Part shown: in pieces, positions 56,228-64,000 of the stretch
Numbering within the stretch: position 1 is the stretch's first letter
Layout: each line of letters opens with the position of its first letter
Assembly (NCBI GenBank): GCA_019638455.1
Contig: JAHBTU010000001.1
Coordinates: 77,501 to 141,500 of the forward strand
Origin: Saprospiraceae bacterium
Lineage (GTDB): Bacteria > Bacteroidota > Bacteroidia > Chitinophagales > Saprospiraceae
DNA: 64,000 nt
Direction: 5' to 3'
The notes under the pieces: model-generated
Told to the model about the DNA's origin: nothing
Databases searched by the model: none
The model's input: the letters and a program-made list of their open reading frames with translations, nothing else
Program-made: the position numbers and the translations under genes

Positions 56228-57181
56228 AACCTCTGTCCGAATTGCGCGACCGAAATCATCCCGGGGGCAAAATTCTGCCATCGCTGCGGCGACGCGATTG
56301 TGGAAAAAATGAAGCCCTGCCCGGCTTGCCACGAGCAAAGTCCTCTGGCATCTGTTTTCTGCCATCATTGCGGGTTTCACTTTGGCCGCAAAAACATCCG
56401 ACAAAGCGCCTACGAGCCTGTTTACCCGCTTGATTTCGATGCGGACGACTTAACCGAACAAGTGAAGGGATTGTTCTTTGGCAGTCTGCGCCGTCGGGTA
56501 GAAGCGGAGCACGATATTGCCCGTTACAGCGAATTTGTCGAGCGGTTCTACGATTCGCGCTTCCGGGAAATCTATTCGGTGCGAGCCGAACAGATCGCGG
56601 AGGATGCGCTCACGCAATGGGAGCGATTTGGCACGGAGGCTTTGCCCGACATTGACCGCCGCATGGATGCTGCTTTTGAAGGCTTGCTCGATTATTTCAT
56701 CATCCAATTTTGCCCCGATTTGACGGGGGCGGTGTTGCCGCCCGCTATCTTGAAGTACGAAAAAGTACAGGCGGGCAAAACGGACTTGGGGCTTATGATT
56801 CGAGATTTTCTGGATTTTGACAGAGAAGACGAAGTGTTTTATTTTGATTTTATCGCAATGGAGGAGGAGTTGATGGCCAACGTGTGCAAACACTTTCTTT
56901 TCGCGGAGCGCAAAGAGCGCGTCTGGTTTATCTGCGACCTATCGCTGAAAAACAACGGCAAGGAAGGGTTTGCCATGACAGACCGAGGCATCTATTGGCG
57001 CGCTCCGTTCGACAAGCCACGTCGGGTGTCGTACGGCGAACTGCGCGAAATCAAACTGGAAAAAAAATGGATGACCATCAACGGTCATTTTTTCAACGCC
57101 AACCCTTCTCTGAATCTGAAACTGTGCAAATTGCTCAAAAAACTCAGGGGATGGCGACCTGTCGGGGCGGTGGCAGTTTGA
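56225..57181 (+). CDS. Double zinc-ribbon protein of unknown function
   Basis: This 318-residue protein starts with two zinc ribbons. The first is CPNC...CHRC (residues 4-21), the second CPAC...CHHC (about 33-53). A mostly helical acidic middle (about 70-220) follows, then a C-terminal domain (NNGKEGFAMTDRGIYWRAPF ... VSYGELREIKLEKKWMTING) that resembles PH-like or bacterial membrane-sensor modules. No signal peptide or membrane segment is visible. The overall architecture suggests a cytoplasmic scaffold or regulator, but I recognise no named family. Confidence 0.75.
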   Translation: MNLCPNCATEIIPGAKFCHRCGDAIVEKMKPCPACHEQSPLASVFCHHCGFHFGRKNIRQSAYEPVYPLDFDADDLTEQVKGLFFGSLRRRVEAEHDIARYSEFVERFYDSRFREIYSVRAEQIAEDALTQWERFGTEALPDIDRRMDAAFEGLLDYFIIQFCPDLTGAVLPPAILKYEKVQAGKTDLGLMIRDFLDFDREDEVFYFDFIAMEEELMANVCKHFLFAERKERVWFICDLSLKNNGKEGFAMTDRGIYWRAPFDKPRRVSYGELREIKLEKKWMTINGHFFNANPSLNLKLCKLLKKLRGWRPVGAVAV

Positions 57182-57274
57182 GTGGCGATCCCATGATTCT
57201 TGGTTTTGAAAAAAATCCCGTTCACAAGTCTTGCCAAAGTTCAAAAACACAAAGTATCTTTGCCGCCCGAAACG

Positions 57275-57349
<75 letters not shown>

Positions 57350-57356
57350 AAAAACA

Positions 57357-57396
57357 AAAAGGGCGACATCGCAAGATGCCGCCCTTTTGTTTTTTA
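57357..57396. terminator. Terminator after tRNA-His
   Basis: AAAAGGGCG-A-CATC pairs with GATG-C-CGCCCTTTT (GCAA loop, one A-C mismatch) and is followed by TGTTTTTT. It is preceded by A-rich sequence, so it can also end the minus-strand gene. Confidence 0.8.
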
Positions 57397-57409
57397 TTTG
57401 CTTTCATGC

Positions 57410-57898
57410 TCAATTGCTCGGCTTCACAAAGCCTTTGAGGGTCACGATGGATTCGTTGGGATAAGTGTTGGCGGTGATATAAATGTTCTTTTGCTGGCGG
57501 CTGGGTTTGCCGTCGGTGTTGAATTTGGCCGTGATTTCGCCCGTTTCGCCCGGTGCGATTGGGTCTTCAGGATACGATGGTACGGTGCAGCCGCACGATG
57601 AGCGAGCTTTTAAGATGGTCAACGGCACTTTGCCCGTGTTCGTGAATTTGAACTTATGCTCCACGATATCCCCTTCTTTGACTTCACCAAAATCAAATTC
57701 TGTTTCCTCAAAGGTGATGCGGGCCACGTTTACCGTGTCCATAGGTTGATTGGCACTGACGGGGTTGCGTACCATGTCGGCATTGGAAGAGCCATCCGAG
57801 TTGATTTTTTGCACATTTTCCGAAGGGGTATTGTTGCAAGCAGCCAACGTGAATGTCACCAAAAGGTTGAAAAGGAGATGCTTATTCATTTTATCCAT
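57410..57898 (-). CDS. DUF1573 lipoprotein
   Basis: The start at 57898 (MDKMNKHLLF) gives 162 residues. The second Met at 57889 is an equally good start. The N-terminus is a lipoprotein signal with lipobox LAAC (C21). Residues about 55-155 are an Ig-like DUF1573 domain: FDFGEVKEGDIVEHKFKFTN, SSCGCTVPSYP and PIAPGETGEITAKF. The domain is common in Bacteroidota envelope proteins and has no assigned function. Confidence 0.88.
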   Translation of the reverse strand: MDKMNKHLLFNLLVTFTLAACNNTPSENVQKINSDGSSNADMVRNPVSANQPMDTVNVARITFEETEFDFGEVKEGDIVEHKFKFTNTGKVPLTILKARSSCGCTVPSYPEDPIAPGETGEITAKFNTDGKPSRQQKNIYITANTYPNESIVTLKGFVKPSN

Positions 57899-57917
57899 GT
57901 TTTTTCTCGATTTTTGG

Positions 57918-57925
57918 CAAAAATA
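57918..57925 (-). promoter_or_regulatory. Putative -7 element TATTTTTG for the DUF1573 gene
   Basis: The plus-strand CAAAAATA is the complement of TAnnTTTG, 20 nt upstream of the start at 57898. Confidence 0.4.
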
Positions 57926-57973
57926 CGGCGCGGGCCGGCTGCTAATTGGCACTTTTGTCAAAACAAAAAGTGA

Positions 57974-58516
57974 ATGGACAAACATGTTTTTCTCGTAGGG
58001 TTCATGGGTAGCGGCAAAACGCATTGGGGCAGCGTGCTGGCCGAACACTTGGGTTGTCCCTTTCTTGACCTTGATGCGTTCATTGAGGAGGGTGAGGGGC
58101 GCAGCGTGTCCGAGATTTTTTCTGCGGAGGGCGAGACCGTGTTTCGAGTGCTTGAGCGCGAGTATCTGCGCCGCCTTGTTGCTCTGCCGCCATCCGTCGT
58201 TGCCACTGGTGGGGGGGCGCCTTGTTTTTCCGACAACATGGCTTGGATGAAACAACACGGCACTACCATTTACTTGAAGACCTCGCCAAGCGTGCTTTCA
58301 AGCAGGCTGCAACACGAAAAGGAAAAGCGGCCTCTGTTGAAGGGGGTAGGGGAGTCGGAATTGACTGCCGAGATTGAGCGCCGTTTGGTACCGCGCGAGC
58401 CATTTTATGAACAGGCGGAAATTGTGTTGGAGTATGATGGCGACGAGCCTTTATTTTTGGAAAAACTGACGACCGCCGCGCGCAACGGATGCTTCAAGAA
58501 CACGCGATTTTATTGA
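57974..58516 (+). CDS. aroK: Shikimate kinase
   Basis: This 180-residue protein has Walker A GFMGSGKT (residues 9-16), the shikimate-binding D-x-D as FLDLDAFIEE, and the conserved Arg in FRVLEREYLRRL. It also has the Walker B-like ATGGGAPC and the lid KRPLLKG. It phosphorylates shikimate with ATP in aromatic amino-acid synthesis. It starts just after the divergent DUF1573 gene, and its 3' end overlaps rpiB by 23 nt on opposite strands. Confidence 0.94.
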   Translation: MDKHVFLVGFMGSGKTHWGSVLAEHLGCPFLDLDAFIEEGEGRSVSEIFSAEGETVFRVLEREYLRRLVALPPSVVATGGGAPCFSDNMAWMKQHGTTIYLKTSPSVLSSRLQHEKEKRPLLKGVGESELTAEIERRLVPREPFYEQAEIVLEYDGDEPLFLEKLTTAARNGCFKNTRFY

Positions 58517-58925
58517 CCCTCCGCTCGTGTCGCCCTCCTTCAAAATCGGTTTGCATAAAAATACGCACCATTGCCTGTGCCAGTATTTCTGGCACAAACC
58601 GAGCGGGCAAGGCAATGACATTGGCATCGTTGTGCTGTCGGGCGAGCGCGGCGATTTCTTCCGTCCAACACAAGGCGCATCGTATGCCCTGATGTTTGTT
58701 GGCGGTGATGGCTACCCCGTTGCCGCTGCCGCAGAGCACCACCCCTTTGTCCGCTTGGCCGGATTCGACCGCCTTGGCCACTTCATGCGCGAAATCGGGG
58801 TAGTCCACAGAGTCAAAAGAGTTGGTTCCGAAGTCGAGCACCATGTGTCCTTGCGATTGGAGCATCTCGACGATGCCATCTTTGTAGGGGAATCCTGCGT
58901 GGTCGCAGCCGATTGCGATTTTCAT
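58494..58925 (-). CDS. rpiB: Ribose-5-phosphate isomerase B
   Basis: This 143-residue protein matches RpiB: an N-terminal IGCDHAGFPYKDGI, DYPDFAHEVAKAV and the active-site cysteine in GVVLCGSGNGVAITANKHQGIRCALC. It interconverts ribose-5-phosphate and ribulose-5-phosphate in the pentose phosphate pathway. A TATCTTTG promoter element lies about 40 nt upstream. Its 3' end overlaps aroK convergently. Confidence 0.94.
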   Translation of the reverse strand: MKIAIGCDHAGFPYKDGIVEMLQSQGHMVLDFGTNSFDSVDYPDFAHEVAKAVESGQADKGVVLCGSGNGVAITANKHQGIRCALCWTEEIAALARQHNDANVIALPARFVPEILAQAMVRIFMQTDFEGGRHERRVNKIACS

Positions 58926-58965
58926 GTGTAGGATGTGAGAAGTATGAGGTGAAGTGATTTTGTGG

Positions 58966-58973
58966 CAAAGATA
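58966..58973 (-). promoter_or_regulatory. Putative -7 element TATCTTTG for rpiB
   Basis: CAAAGATA on the plus strand, 41 nt upstream of the rpiB start. Confidence 0.45.
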
Positions 58974-59058
58974 GGCGTTTGCTGATTTTGGCCGGGCGGG
59001 TATCTTGCGAGGTTTTACTTTTGGCCCGTCCCGATACGCCTTGTGGAATTCAACTCGA

Positions 59059-59162
59059 TTATACCCAGATTAAATAGGATTTGAAGATTTCCTTGATTGA
59101 TTTGCATGATTTCCAAAGGATTGCGAGCACCGTTCGTTCAAAACCACTTTGCGTTGACTATA
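59059..59162 (+). repeat. Dispersed intergenic repeat family 1, copy 3
   Basis: It is identical in layout to the other two copies, but the 21-nt hairpin module is precisely missing. GGATTTGAA joins directly to GATTTCC near 59088. It ends 27 nt upstream of the subtilase start. Confidence 0.85.
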
Positions 59163-59189
59163 ACTTTTAAATACTTGATTTTCAAATCA

Positions 59190-60980
59190 ATGAAAAAACT
59201 TCTGCTCTTCGCGCTGCTGTCGTTTTCCAGCACAATTTCTTTTAGCCAAAACACCGCTTGGCGGGCAAAGGTCTCTGCTGAAATACTGTCCACCTTGAAC
59301 GAGGGGCATTCAGCCGATTTGCTGGTGGTCTTTCGGGAACAGGCTGACATCAGCGGCGCTCGCTTTTTAAAAACCAAGTCTGAAAAAGCGCATTTCGTCT
59401 ATCAGCGCCTAATGGAAACGGCTACGCGCTCGCAAGCCAACGCGGTGCGGCTATTGAGGGAAAAGGATGTTTCCGTCAACGGTCTTTATCTCGTGAATGC
59501 GCTTGCGGTGAAGAAGGCGGACCACCAATTGGTGCGCCTATTGGCCGAATTGCCCGAGGTGCGCTGGCTCGGAGCCGACCCCTGGGTGCAGTTTGATGGG
59601 CCAGTGGAGACCTCATTGGCTGCTCCCACCGCTGCGGGGCGGGGCGCTGTCGAATGGGGGGTGGAACGCATCAACGCACCTGCTGTGTGGGCACTCGGGT
59701 ACACGGGGCAGGGCATTACCATCGGTGGTGCGGATACTGGATACGACTGGGTACACCCCACCTTGCAACCGCACTATCGAGGCTGGGACAATTTTTCGGG
59801 CACCGCTCAGCACCATTACAACTGGCACGATGCCATCCACGATTTCAGCCCGCTCAATTACGACACGCTCGGCAACCCAGTCGGGACGAACCCCTGCGGG
59901 TTCAACGCGCCAGCCCCCTGCGACGATGGCTCACATGGCACTCACACGATGGGCACTATGGTGGGCGACGACGGCCTCGGCAACCAGATCGGTGTGGCAC
60001 CGGGTGCCTCATGGGTCGGTTGCCGCAACATGGAACGCGGCTGGGGGCAGCCGTCCACCTACCTTGAGTGTTTTCAATGGTTCTTGGCTCCTACCGACCT
60101 CAATGGCCAAAACCAAGACCCTTCCAAAGCGCCGCACGTCATCAACAACTCTTGGTACTGCGCCACCATCGAGGGGTGCACAGACTTTGTTATCAATGAT
60201 TTGTTGCGGGTGGCGATTGTCAATCTCAAAGCATCTGGTGTGTTCGTGGTGGTGAGCAATGGCAATTTTGGCCCCAATTGTGGAAGCACTTACGCCCCGC
60301 CTGCATACTTCGAGGAAAGTTTCAGCATTGGTGCCACGCGCTTTGATGACACCATCGCCACATTTAGCAGCCGTGGGCCAGTGCTCATTGATGGCAGCAA
60401 TCGGCTGAAACCAGAAGTGTCCGCGCCGGGTCAGTTCGTCCGCTCTTGTACCCCTAATGGCAACTATGCCGCATTTAGCGGCACCAGCATGGCTGGGCCT
60501 CATGTGGCGGGATTGGTGGCGCTGGTGCTTTCGGCGCGACCCGACTTGGCTGGCCAAGTGGAACTCATAGAGCAGTTCATCAAAGAAACGGCTGTTCCGA
60601 TTGGCGACACATCGAACTGTGGCGTACCCAGCGGGCAAACGCCCAATCACGCCTATGGGCATGGCCGGGTGAACGCATTGGCAGCCGTGAACGCGGCGCT
60701 CGCCTACAATCAGGTCTCCGCTCCCGAGGCGCCAACGCCCCAAGCGCGGGTGTTCCCCAATCCTGTGACCGACGAGGCGATATTCGATATTCAAAACACA
60801 GTTGGGAAGACGGTGTTGGAAGTGTTTTCTTCCGATGGCAGATTGGTGTATAGCAAAAATTGGACAGCGCAGTACCGCGAACTGGTACAGGTGTCCATGA
60901 AAAACAACCCGAGCGGGATTTATTTTTGGCAGATAAAAACGGCTACCGCGACGGCAACTGGCCGCTTGGTGAAGGAATGA
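59190..60980 (+). CDS. Secreted S8 (subtilisin-family) peptidase with T9SS tail
   Basis: The ATG at 59190 (MKKLLLFALLSFSSTISFSQ) gives 596 residues with a signal peptide. An I9-like propeptide (about 25-125, ADLLVVFREQADISGA) precedes the catalytic domain. The triad is D182 (GGADTGYDW), H249 (DGSHGTHTMG) and S433 (SGTSMAGPHVAG). The oxyanion Asn is in VINNSW. The C-terminal 80 residues (ARVFPNPVTDEAIFDIQ ... GIYFWQIKTA ... GRLVKE) form a T9SS type A sorting domain. It is a surface or extracellular protease. Confidence 0.94.
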   Translation: MKKLLLFALLSFSSTISFSQNTAWRAKVSAEILSTLNEGHSADLLVVFREQADISGARFLKTKSEKAHFVYQRLMETATRSQANAVRLLREKDVSVNGLYLVNALAVKKADHQLVRLLAELPEVRWLGADPWVQFDGPVETSLAAPTAAGRGAVEWGVERINAPAVWALGYTGQGITIGGADTGYDWVHPTLQPHYRGWDNFSGTAQHHYNWHDAIHDFSPLNYDTLGNPVGTNPCGFNAPAPCDDGSHGTHTMGTMVGDDGLGNQIGVAPGASWVGCRNMERGWGQPSTYLECFQWFLAPTDLNGQNQDPSKAPHVINNSWYCATIEGCTDFVINDLLRVAIVNLKASGVFVVVSNGNFGPNCGSTYAPPAYFEESFSIGATRFDDTIATFSSRGPVLIDGSNRLKPEVSAPGQFVRSCTPNGNYAAFSGTSMAGPHVAGLVALVLSARPDLAGQVELIEQFIKETAVPIGDTSNCGVPSGQTPNHAYGHGRVNALAAVNAALAYNQVSAPEAPTPQARVFPNPVTDEAIFDIQNTVGKTVLEVFSSDGRLVYSKNWTAQYRELVQVSMKNNPSGIYFWQIKTATATATGRLVKE

Positions 60981-60995
60981 TAAAGGCGGGGCAGG

Positions 60996-61712
60996 TTACT
61001 CAGACATATCCATCGTGTGGAACACGTTGAGCACATCGTCGTCGTCTTCCAAGCGGTCAATCAGTTTGATGACCTGCTCCACCTCTGCATCGCCCAATTT
61101 TTTTGTCTGGTTCGGTATCCATTCCAGGCCCGCGCTGGTGGTTTCGATGCCTCGGTCTTCCAATGTTTTTTGCATGGTGCCGAAATCAGTGAAGCTGGTG
61201 TATAGCACCACCTCGTCTTCCTCACGCTTCAGTTCTTCCAGACCAGCATCAATCAGTTCCAGCTCAAGCTCGTCCCAGTCCCTTCCTTCTGCCTTCACCT
61301 TGAACACGCCTTTGCGAGCGAAGAGAAAGGCCACGCTGCCAGAAGTGCCGAGCGCCCCGCCATTCCGGTCGAAATACATCCGAACGTTGGCCACTGTTCG
61401 GGTCGGATTGTCGGTCGCGGTCTCCACCAATATCGCAACCCCATGGGGCCCTTTTCCCTCATAGAGGACTTCCTGAAAGTTTTCCGCTTCCTTGCCCGAA
61501 GCCTTTTTGATGGCGCTCTCCACGTTGGCCTTGGGCATATTGGCCGATTTGGCGTTTTGGATAGCGAGTCGAAGACGGGAGTTGTACTCTGGGTTAGCGC
61601 CCCCGGCTTTCACGGCCAGCGCGATTTCGCGCCCGATGCGGGTGAAAGTCTTGGCCATGCCGGCCCATCTTTTAAATTTTCGCTCCTTGCGGAATTCAAA
61701 CGCGCGTCCCAT
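60996..61712 (-). CDS. YebC/PmpR family regulator
   Basis: The start at 61712 (MGRAFEFRKERKFKRWAGMAK) gives 238 residues. The characteristic sequence continues with KTFTRIGREIALAVKAGG, NPRLR-like YNSRLRLAIQNAKSANMPKANVESAIKKA and YEGKGPHGVAILVE. YebC-family proteins are described as transcription regulators or as translation factors that relieve ribosome pausing. This short-N-terminal form with a poly-Asp near the end (LEDDDDV) is usual in Bacteroidota. It is convergent with the subtilase gene. Confidence 0.93.
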   Translation of the reverse strand: MGRAFEFRKERKFKRWAGMAKTFTRIGREIALAVKAGGANPEYNSRLRLAIQNAKSANMPKANVESAIKKASGKEAENFQEVLYEGKGPHGVAILVETATDNPTRTVANVRMYFDRNGGALGTSGSVAFLFARKGVFKVKAEGRDWDELELELIDAGLEELKREEDEVVLYTSFTDFGTMQKTLEDRGIETTSAGLEWIPNQTKKLGDAEVEQVIKLIDRLEDDDDVLNVFHTMDMSE

Positions 61713-61781
61713 ATTGTGCGGTGATGGTAAGTTGAGAGTGTTAGAAGTTGAGTGTAGAGATTCGATCGCCGAAAAACGGCG

Positions 61782-61789
61782 CAAAAGTA
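61782..61789 (-). promoter_or_regulatory. Putative -7 element TACTTTTG for the yebC-type gene
   Basis: CAAAAGTA lies 69 nt upstream of the start. A CAAA (minus-strand TTTG) lies 16 nt further up. Confidence 0.4.
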
Positions 61790-61900
61790 GATATTTTGCG
61801 CAGAGCAAATAAGCGTTCGGCAAAAATTGAAGGGAAGGAAATGTGGTGCAAATTGCCCACCTTTGCGGCGTTTATTTAACCAAGCAAAAATTGATTTCCC

Positions 61901-62647
61901 ATGAAAAGAAATTTGTGTTGCTGGGCTTTTGGCCTCCTGTTTTTTCAAACGTTGAATATGTGGGGACAAGATGCTCCTCGCACCCGAACGACCACAGACC
62001 CTGCCTCCTCCACCGCGCCGCAACGCACAGGCTTAAGCTTGGGCACTGGGGCTTTGGAGACGCAACAATCCACCAGTACTACCACCATCCTATCTGCTGA
62101 CGGTACCGAAACGCCGCAAAAAGGCGCCCATGAGGAATGGAAGCCTCCAGTGGAGTCTATCACCGTGGTGCCGGACTCGCTGCGCAAAACGTATGAAGTG
62201 GAGATTTTCCAGAACGTGCTGAAAATGGCCGATTTGGCCAAAGTGAGTTATGTGGATTTGGTGGAAAAGGCCAAGGCTGGCGATGCCGCAGCGATTCGCA
62301 AACTGCTCGAGTTTCACAAAATTGTTGATGGCGTGGATGCGCTCAATCACGCTGTGACCTGTTTGGAAATCCTGCCGCTCAGCGGCGACGTTCCATTTGC
62401 CTCGGCGGTGAATTATTGCAATCCGAATTTGAAAAAACTGATTTTGGAGCGCACGATATTGGCGCAAGGCCGCACCAAAAAGAAGTATTTGCGCCAAAGC
62501 CTGACGGAGTGGGCACCAGTCAGTTGGGCATACCTCAACGGCCAAACGTATGATTTTGGCGGAGGCGCCGCGCCAGATGCCGAGCCTTCTGCCGCGCCAG
62601 CCCAACTGGCACCCCAGCCAAGTACCGCCCCAAACAAGAAGCAATGA
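61901..62647 (+). CDS. Exported protein of unknown function, paired with CpeT-like gene
   Basis: This 248-residue protein has a signal peptide (FGLLFFQTLNMWGQ). After a Thr/Ser-rich low-complexity segment (about 25-80) comes a helical region with VPDSLRKTYEVEIFQNVLKMADLAK and paired cysteines (AVTCLEILPL, VNYCNPN). The C-terminus is Ala/Pro-rich (AAPDAEPSAAPAQLAPQP). I recognise no family. The stop codon overlaps the CpeT-like start (ATGA), so the two are co-translated. Confidence 0.7.
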   Translation: MKRNLCCWAFGLLFFQTLNMWGQDAPRTRTTTDPASSTAPQRTGLSLGTGALETQQSTSTTTILSADGTETPQKGAHEEWKPPVESITVVPDSLRKTYEVEIFQNVLKMADLAKVSYVDLVEKAKAGDAAAIRKLLEFHKIVDGVDALNHAVTCLEILPLSGDVPFASAVNYCNPNLKKLILERTILAQGRTKKKYLRQSLTEWAPVSWAYLNGQTYDFGGGAAPDAEPSAAPAQLAPQPSTAPNKKQ

Positions 62648-63300
62648 TTGTTCGTTTTTCTGACAACTATACAAGCCTGCTCGCCATGCTCCTGCTGGCA
62701 GCAGGCTTGTTTTTGCAATGTGCGCCCCCGCGCAGCGCCCAACGTGCCACCGATGCCGATTTGGGAACGCTCGTGGCATGGATGATTGGCGATTTTAGCA
62801 GCGAAACGCAAAGTCTGCGCGATTCCGATTTTCTCGACATCCGCTTGCACATTCGCCCAATTTGGTTGGCTGATAGGGCCAATTATTGGCTCTATGTGGA
62901 ACAGGCCACCGCCGCCGCCGAAGACAAGCCCTACCGACAGCGCATCTATAAAGTGGAACGCGAGGGCCGAAAAGGTTTCGTAAGCATCGTATATACGCTG
63001 CCTGAGCCAGCCAAGTGGGCCGGGGCGTACAAAAACCCTTCCTCATTCGACCAATTGGAACCGTCGGACTTGACGCTGCGCGAAGGCTGCGCCGTTTTTT
63101 TGGAAAAACAAAAGAACGGGGTGTTTGTGGGCGCTACGCGGGGCGAGGGCTGCGAGAGCAATATACGAGGAGCCAAATATGCTTCTTCCAAAGTGACCAT
63201 CACGAAGGATATGTTGCTCAGTTGGGACCAAGGCTTCGACGCACAAGGCCAACAGGTGTGGGGTGCCACCAAAGGCGGGTACGAGTTTTTGAAAAAATAA
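62644..63300 (+). CDS. CpeT/CpcT-family protein, likely lipoprotein
   Basis: This 218-residue protein has an N-terminal hydrophobic segment ending FLQC (C26), a possible but atypical lipobox. The rest matches the CpeT/CpcT fold: LVAWMIGDFSSETQS, then IRLHIRPIWLADRANYWLYVEQA and YRQRIYKVERE. The REGCAVFLEKQKNGVFVGAT and CESNIRGAKYASSKVTI segments follow. In cyanobacteria these proteins attach bilins to phycobiliproteins. Here no phycobiliprotein context exists, so a different ligand or role is likely. Confidence 0.8.
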   Translation: MIVRFSDNYTSLLAMLLLAAGLFLQCAPPRSAQRATDADLGTLVAWMIGDFSSETQSLRDSDFLDIRLHIRPIWLADRANYWLYVEQATAAAEDKPYRQRIYKVEREGRKGFVSIVYTLPEPAKWAGAYKNPSSFDQLEPSDLTLREGCAVFLEKQKNGVFVGATRGEGCESNIRGAKYASSKVTITKDMLLSWDQGFDAQGQQVWGATKGGYEFLKK

Positions 63301-63301
63301 C

Positions 63302-63856
63302 ATGGCTTTCAGAATCTACACCAAAACAGGAGACAAGGGCGAAACCGCCCTTTTTGGCGGTCGCCGGGTGCCGAAAAGTCATCTTCGGGTAGATGCTTAT
63401 GGCACGGTGGACGAGCTCAACTCGTTCGTGGGTTGGCTGCGCGATTCGCTTGAAAACCAGCATATACGAGAAGTTTTGGCGCAAATCCAACATCGCCTTT
63501 TCACCGTCGGCGCACATTTGGCCTCTGACCCGGCCAAGCACCCGCCCGTGCCCGACCTTCTGCCTTCCGATATTGAGATTTTGGAAAAGGAAATGGACGA
63601 AATAGACTCAATCCTTCCGCCGCTCAAACATTTCATACTGCCCGGCGGGCATTCTACGGTGTCGGTATGCCACGTCTGCCGCACCGTCTGCCGCCGCGCC
63701 GAGCGCCTTGCCGTGGCGTTGCACGGCGAAGAACCTGTGGAGGATATTGTGCTTCAGTATCTCAACCGACTTTCCGATTATTTCTTCATGTTGGCTCGCC
63801 AATTGGCGCACGACTTGGGCGCGGAAGAGGTGAAATGGAATCCAAGAGGCACTTAG
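63302..63856 (+). CDS. PduO-type cob(I)alamin adenosyltransferase
   Basis: This 184-residue protein has the PduO/MMAB signature at its N-terminus: IYTKTGDKGETALFGGRRVPK with the ATP-binding TKTGDxG. RVDAYGTVDELNSFVG and CHVCRTVCRRAERLAVALH, YLNRLSDYFFMLAR follow. It adds the adenosyl group from ATP to cob(I)alamin to make coenzyme B12. It lies one base after the CpeT-like stop, probably in the same transcript. Confidence 0.93.
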   Translation: MAFRIYTKTGDKGETALFGGRRVPKSHLRVDAYGTVDELNSFVGWLRDSLENQHIREVLAQIQHRLFTVGAHLASDPAKHPPVPDLLPSDIEILEKEMDEIDSILPPLKHFILPGGHSTVSVCHVCRTVCRRAERLAVALHGEEPVEDIVLQYLNRLSDYFFMLARQLAHDLGAEEVKWNPRGT

Positions 63857-63859
63857 GTT

Positions 63860-63923
63860 GTTGTTCGTTGTTAGTTGTTTGTTGATAGTTAAAAAAAACA
63901 ACGAACAACTAACAACGAACAAC
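63860..63923. repeat. 20-bp perfect inverted repeat of GTT/AAC-rich sequence
   Basis: The arms 63860-63879 and 63904-63923 are exact inverse complements, with an A8 run in the loop. It lies between two convergent genes and may work as a terminator. The simple-sequence composition is unusual. Confidence 0.65.
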
Positions 63924-63933
63924 AAACGAGCCA

Positions 63934-64000
63934 TCAGTATCCCGGATTCTGCCTGATGCTCCCATCCGTCAGATCCACCTCGCTTTGTGGGATGGGCAGG
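63934..64000 (-). CDS. SusD/RagB family protein, C-terminal fragment at window edge
   Basis: The minus strand encodes ...LPIPQSEVDLTDGSIRQNPGY followed by a stop. This is the conserved end of SusD/RagB outer-membrane glycan-binding lipoproteins (xPIPxxEIxxNPxLxQNPGY). Only 22 codons lie in the window; the gene continues past 64000. A SusC/TonB receptor gene would be expected further out. Confidence 0.82.
   Translation of the reverse strand, partial: LPIPQSEVDLTDGSIRQNPGY

Overview
The window looks like chromosomal DNA from a Bacteroidota bacterium, most likely of the Saprospiria type. Four secreted proteins end in the Por/type IX secretion (T9SS) sorting domain. Many starts sit downstream of the Bacteroidota -7 element TAnnTTTG, and Shine-Dalgarno sites are mostly weak or absent. 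A SusD/RagB C-terminus lies at the right edge, and family content (DUF5916, DUF4397, M36 with T9SS tail, LuxC-like acyl-CoA reductase, DUF2256) fits. The placement below phylum is inference.

Layout: 1-3067 is the end of an rRNA operon (23S, 5S, terminator). 3.2-16 kb holds a large HEXXH/beta-propeller/outer-membrane protein, a degenerate UbiA-like membrane protein, a secreted M36 protease, a DUF5916 outer-membrane protein and a LytS/LytTR two-component pair. 16-31 kb is mostly metabolic: an alpha-oxoamine synthase, a JmjC-like cupin, a cysteine synthase, odhB, a SdiA-regulated-type propeller, a HAD phosphatase, an M16 protease with a YhhN protein, lgt, trmB, sodA and folE. 31-36 kb carries a T9SS protein built of three 657-bp repeats, a PA14-OmpA protein and another T9SS cargo. 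36-42 kb is a minus-strand export operon (ABC ATPase with a degenerate nucleotide-binding domain, HlyD-type adaptor, TolC, HEXXH protein). 41.8-53.4 kb is a copper/silver-type metal resistance region: an AraC-type regulator with an N-terminal CxxC domain, CopA, a CopZ-like chaperone, a Cys-rich exported protein, a metal-binding lipoprotein, a CzcA/CusA RND pump, a TolC partner and an unusual adaptor. A MntA/HepT-type pair sits antisense between pump and TolC. 53.5-64 kb holds acyl-CoA reductase, trmD, DUF2256, a zinc-ribbon protein, tRNA-His, a DUF1573 lipoprotein, aroK, rpiB, a T9SS subtilase, a YebC-type regulator, a CpeT-like protein, a PduO-type adenosyltransferase and a partial susD.

The best leads for something undescribed are these. 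(1) copA and the copZ-like gene share a promoter box at identical spacing, next to the AraC/CxxC regulator. (2) The export operon has an ABC protein with non-canonical signature, Walker B and H-loop. (3) Several families of small intergenic palindromic repeats occur, one with a precisely present or absent 21-nt hairpin module. (4) The toxin-antitoxin-like pair inside the efflux operon has a toxin frame broken at a six-base homopolymer. (5) The RND adaptor looks like two exported proteins fused. No CRISPR array, transposase, integrase or phage gene was seen.
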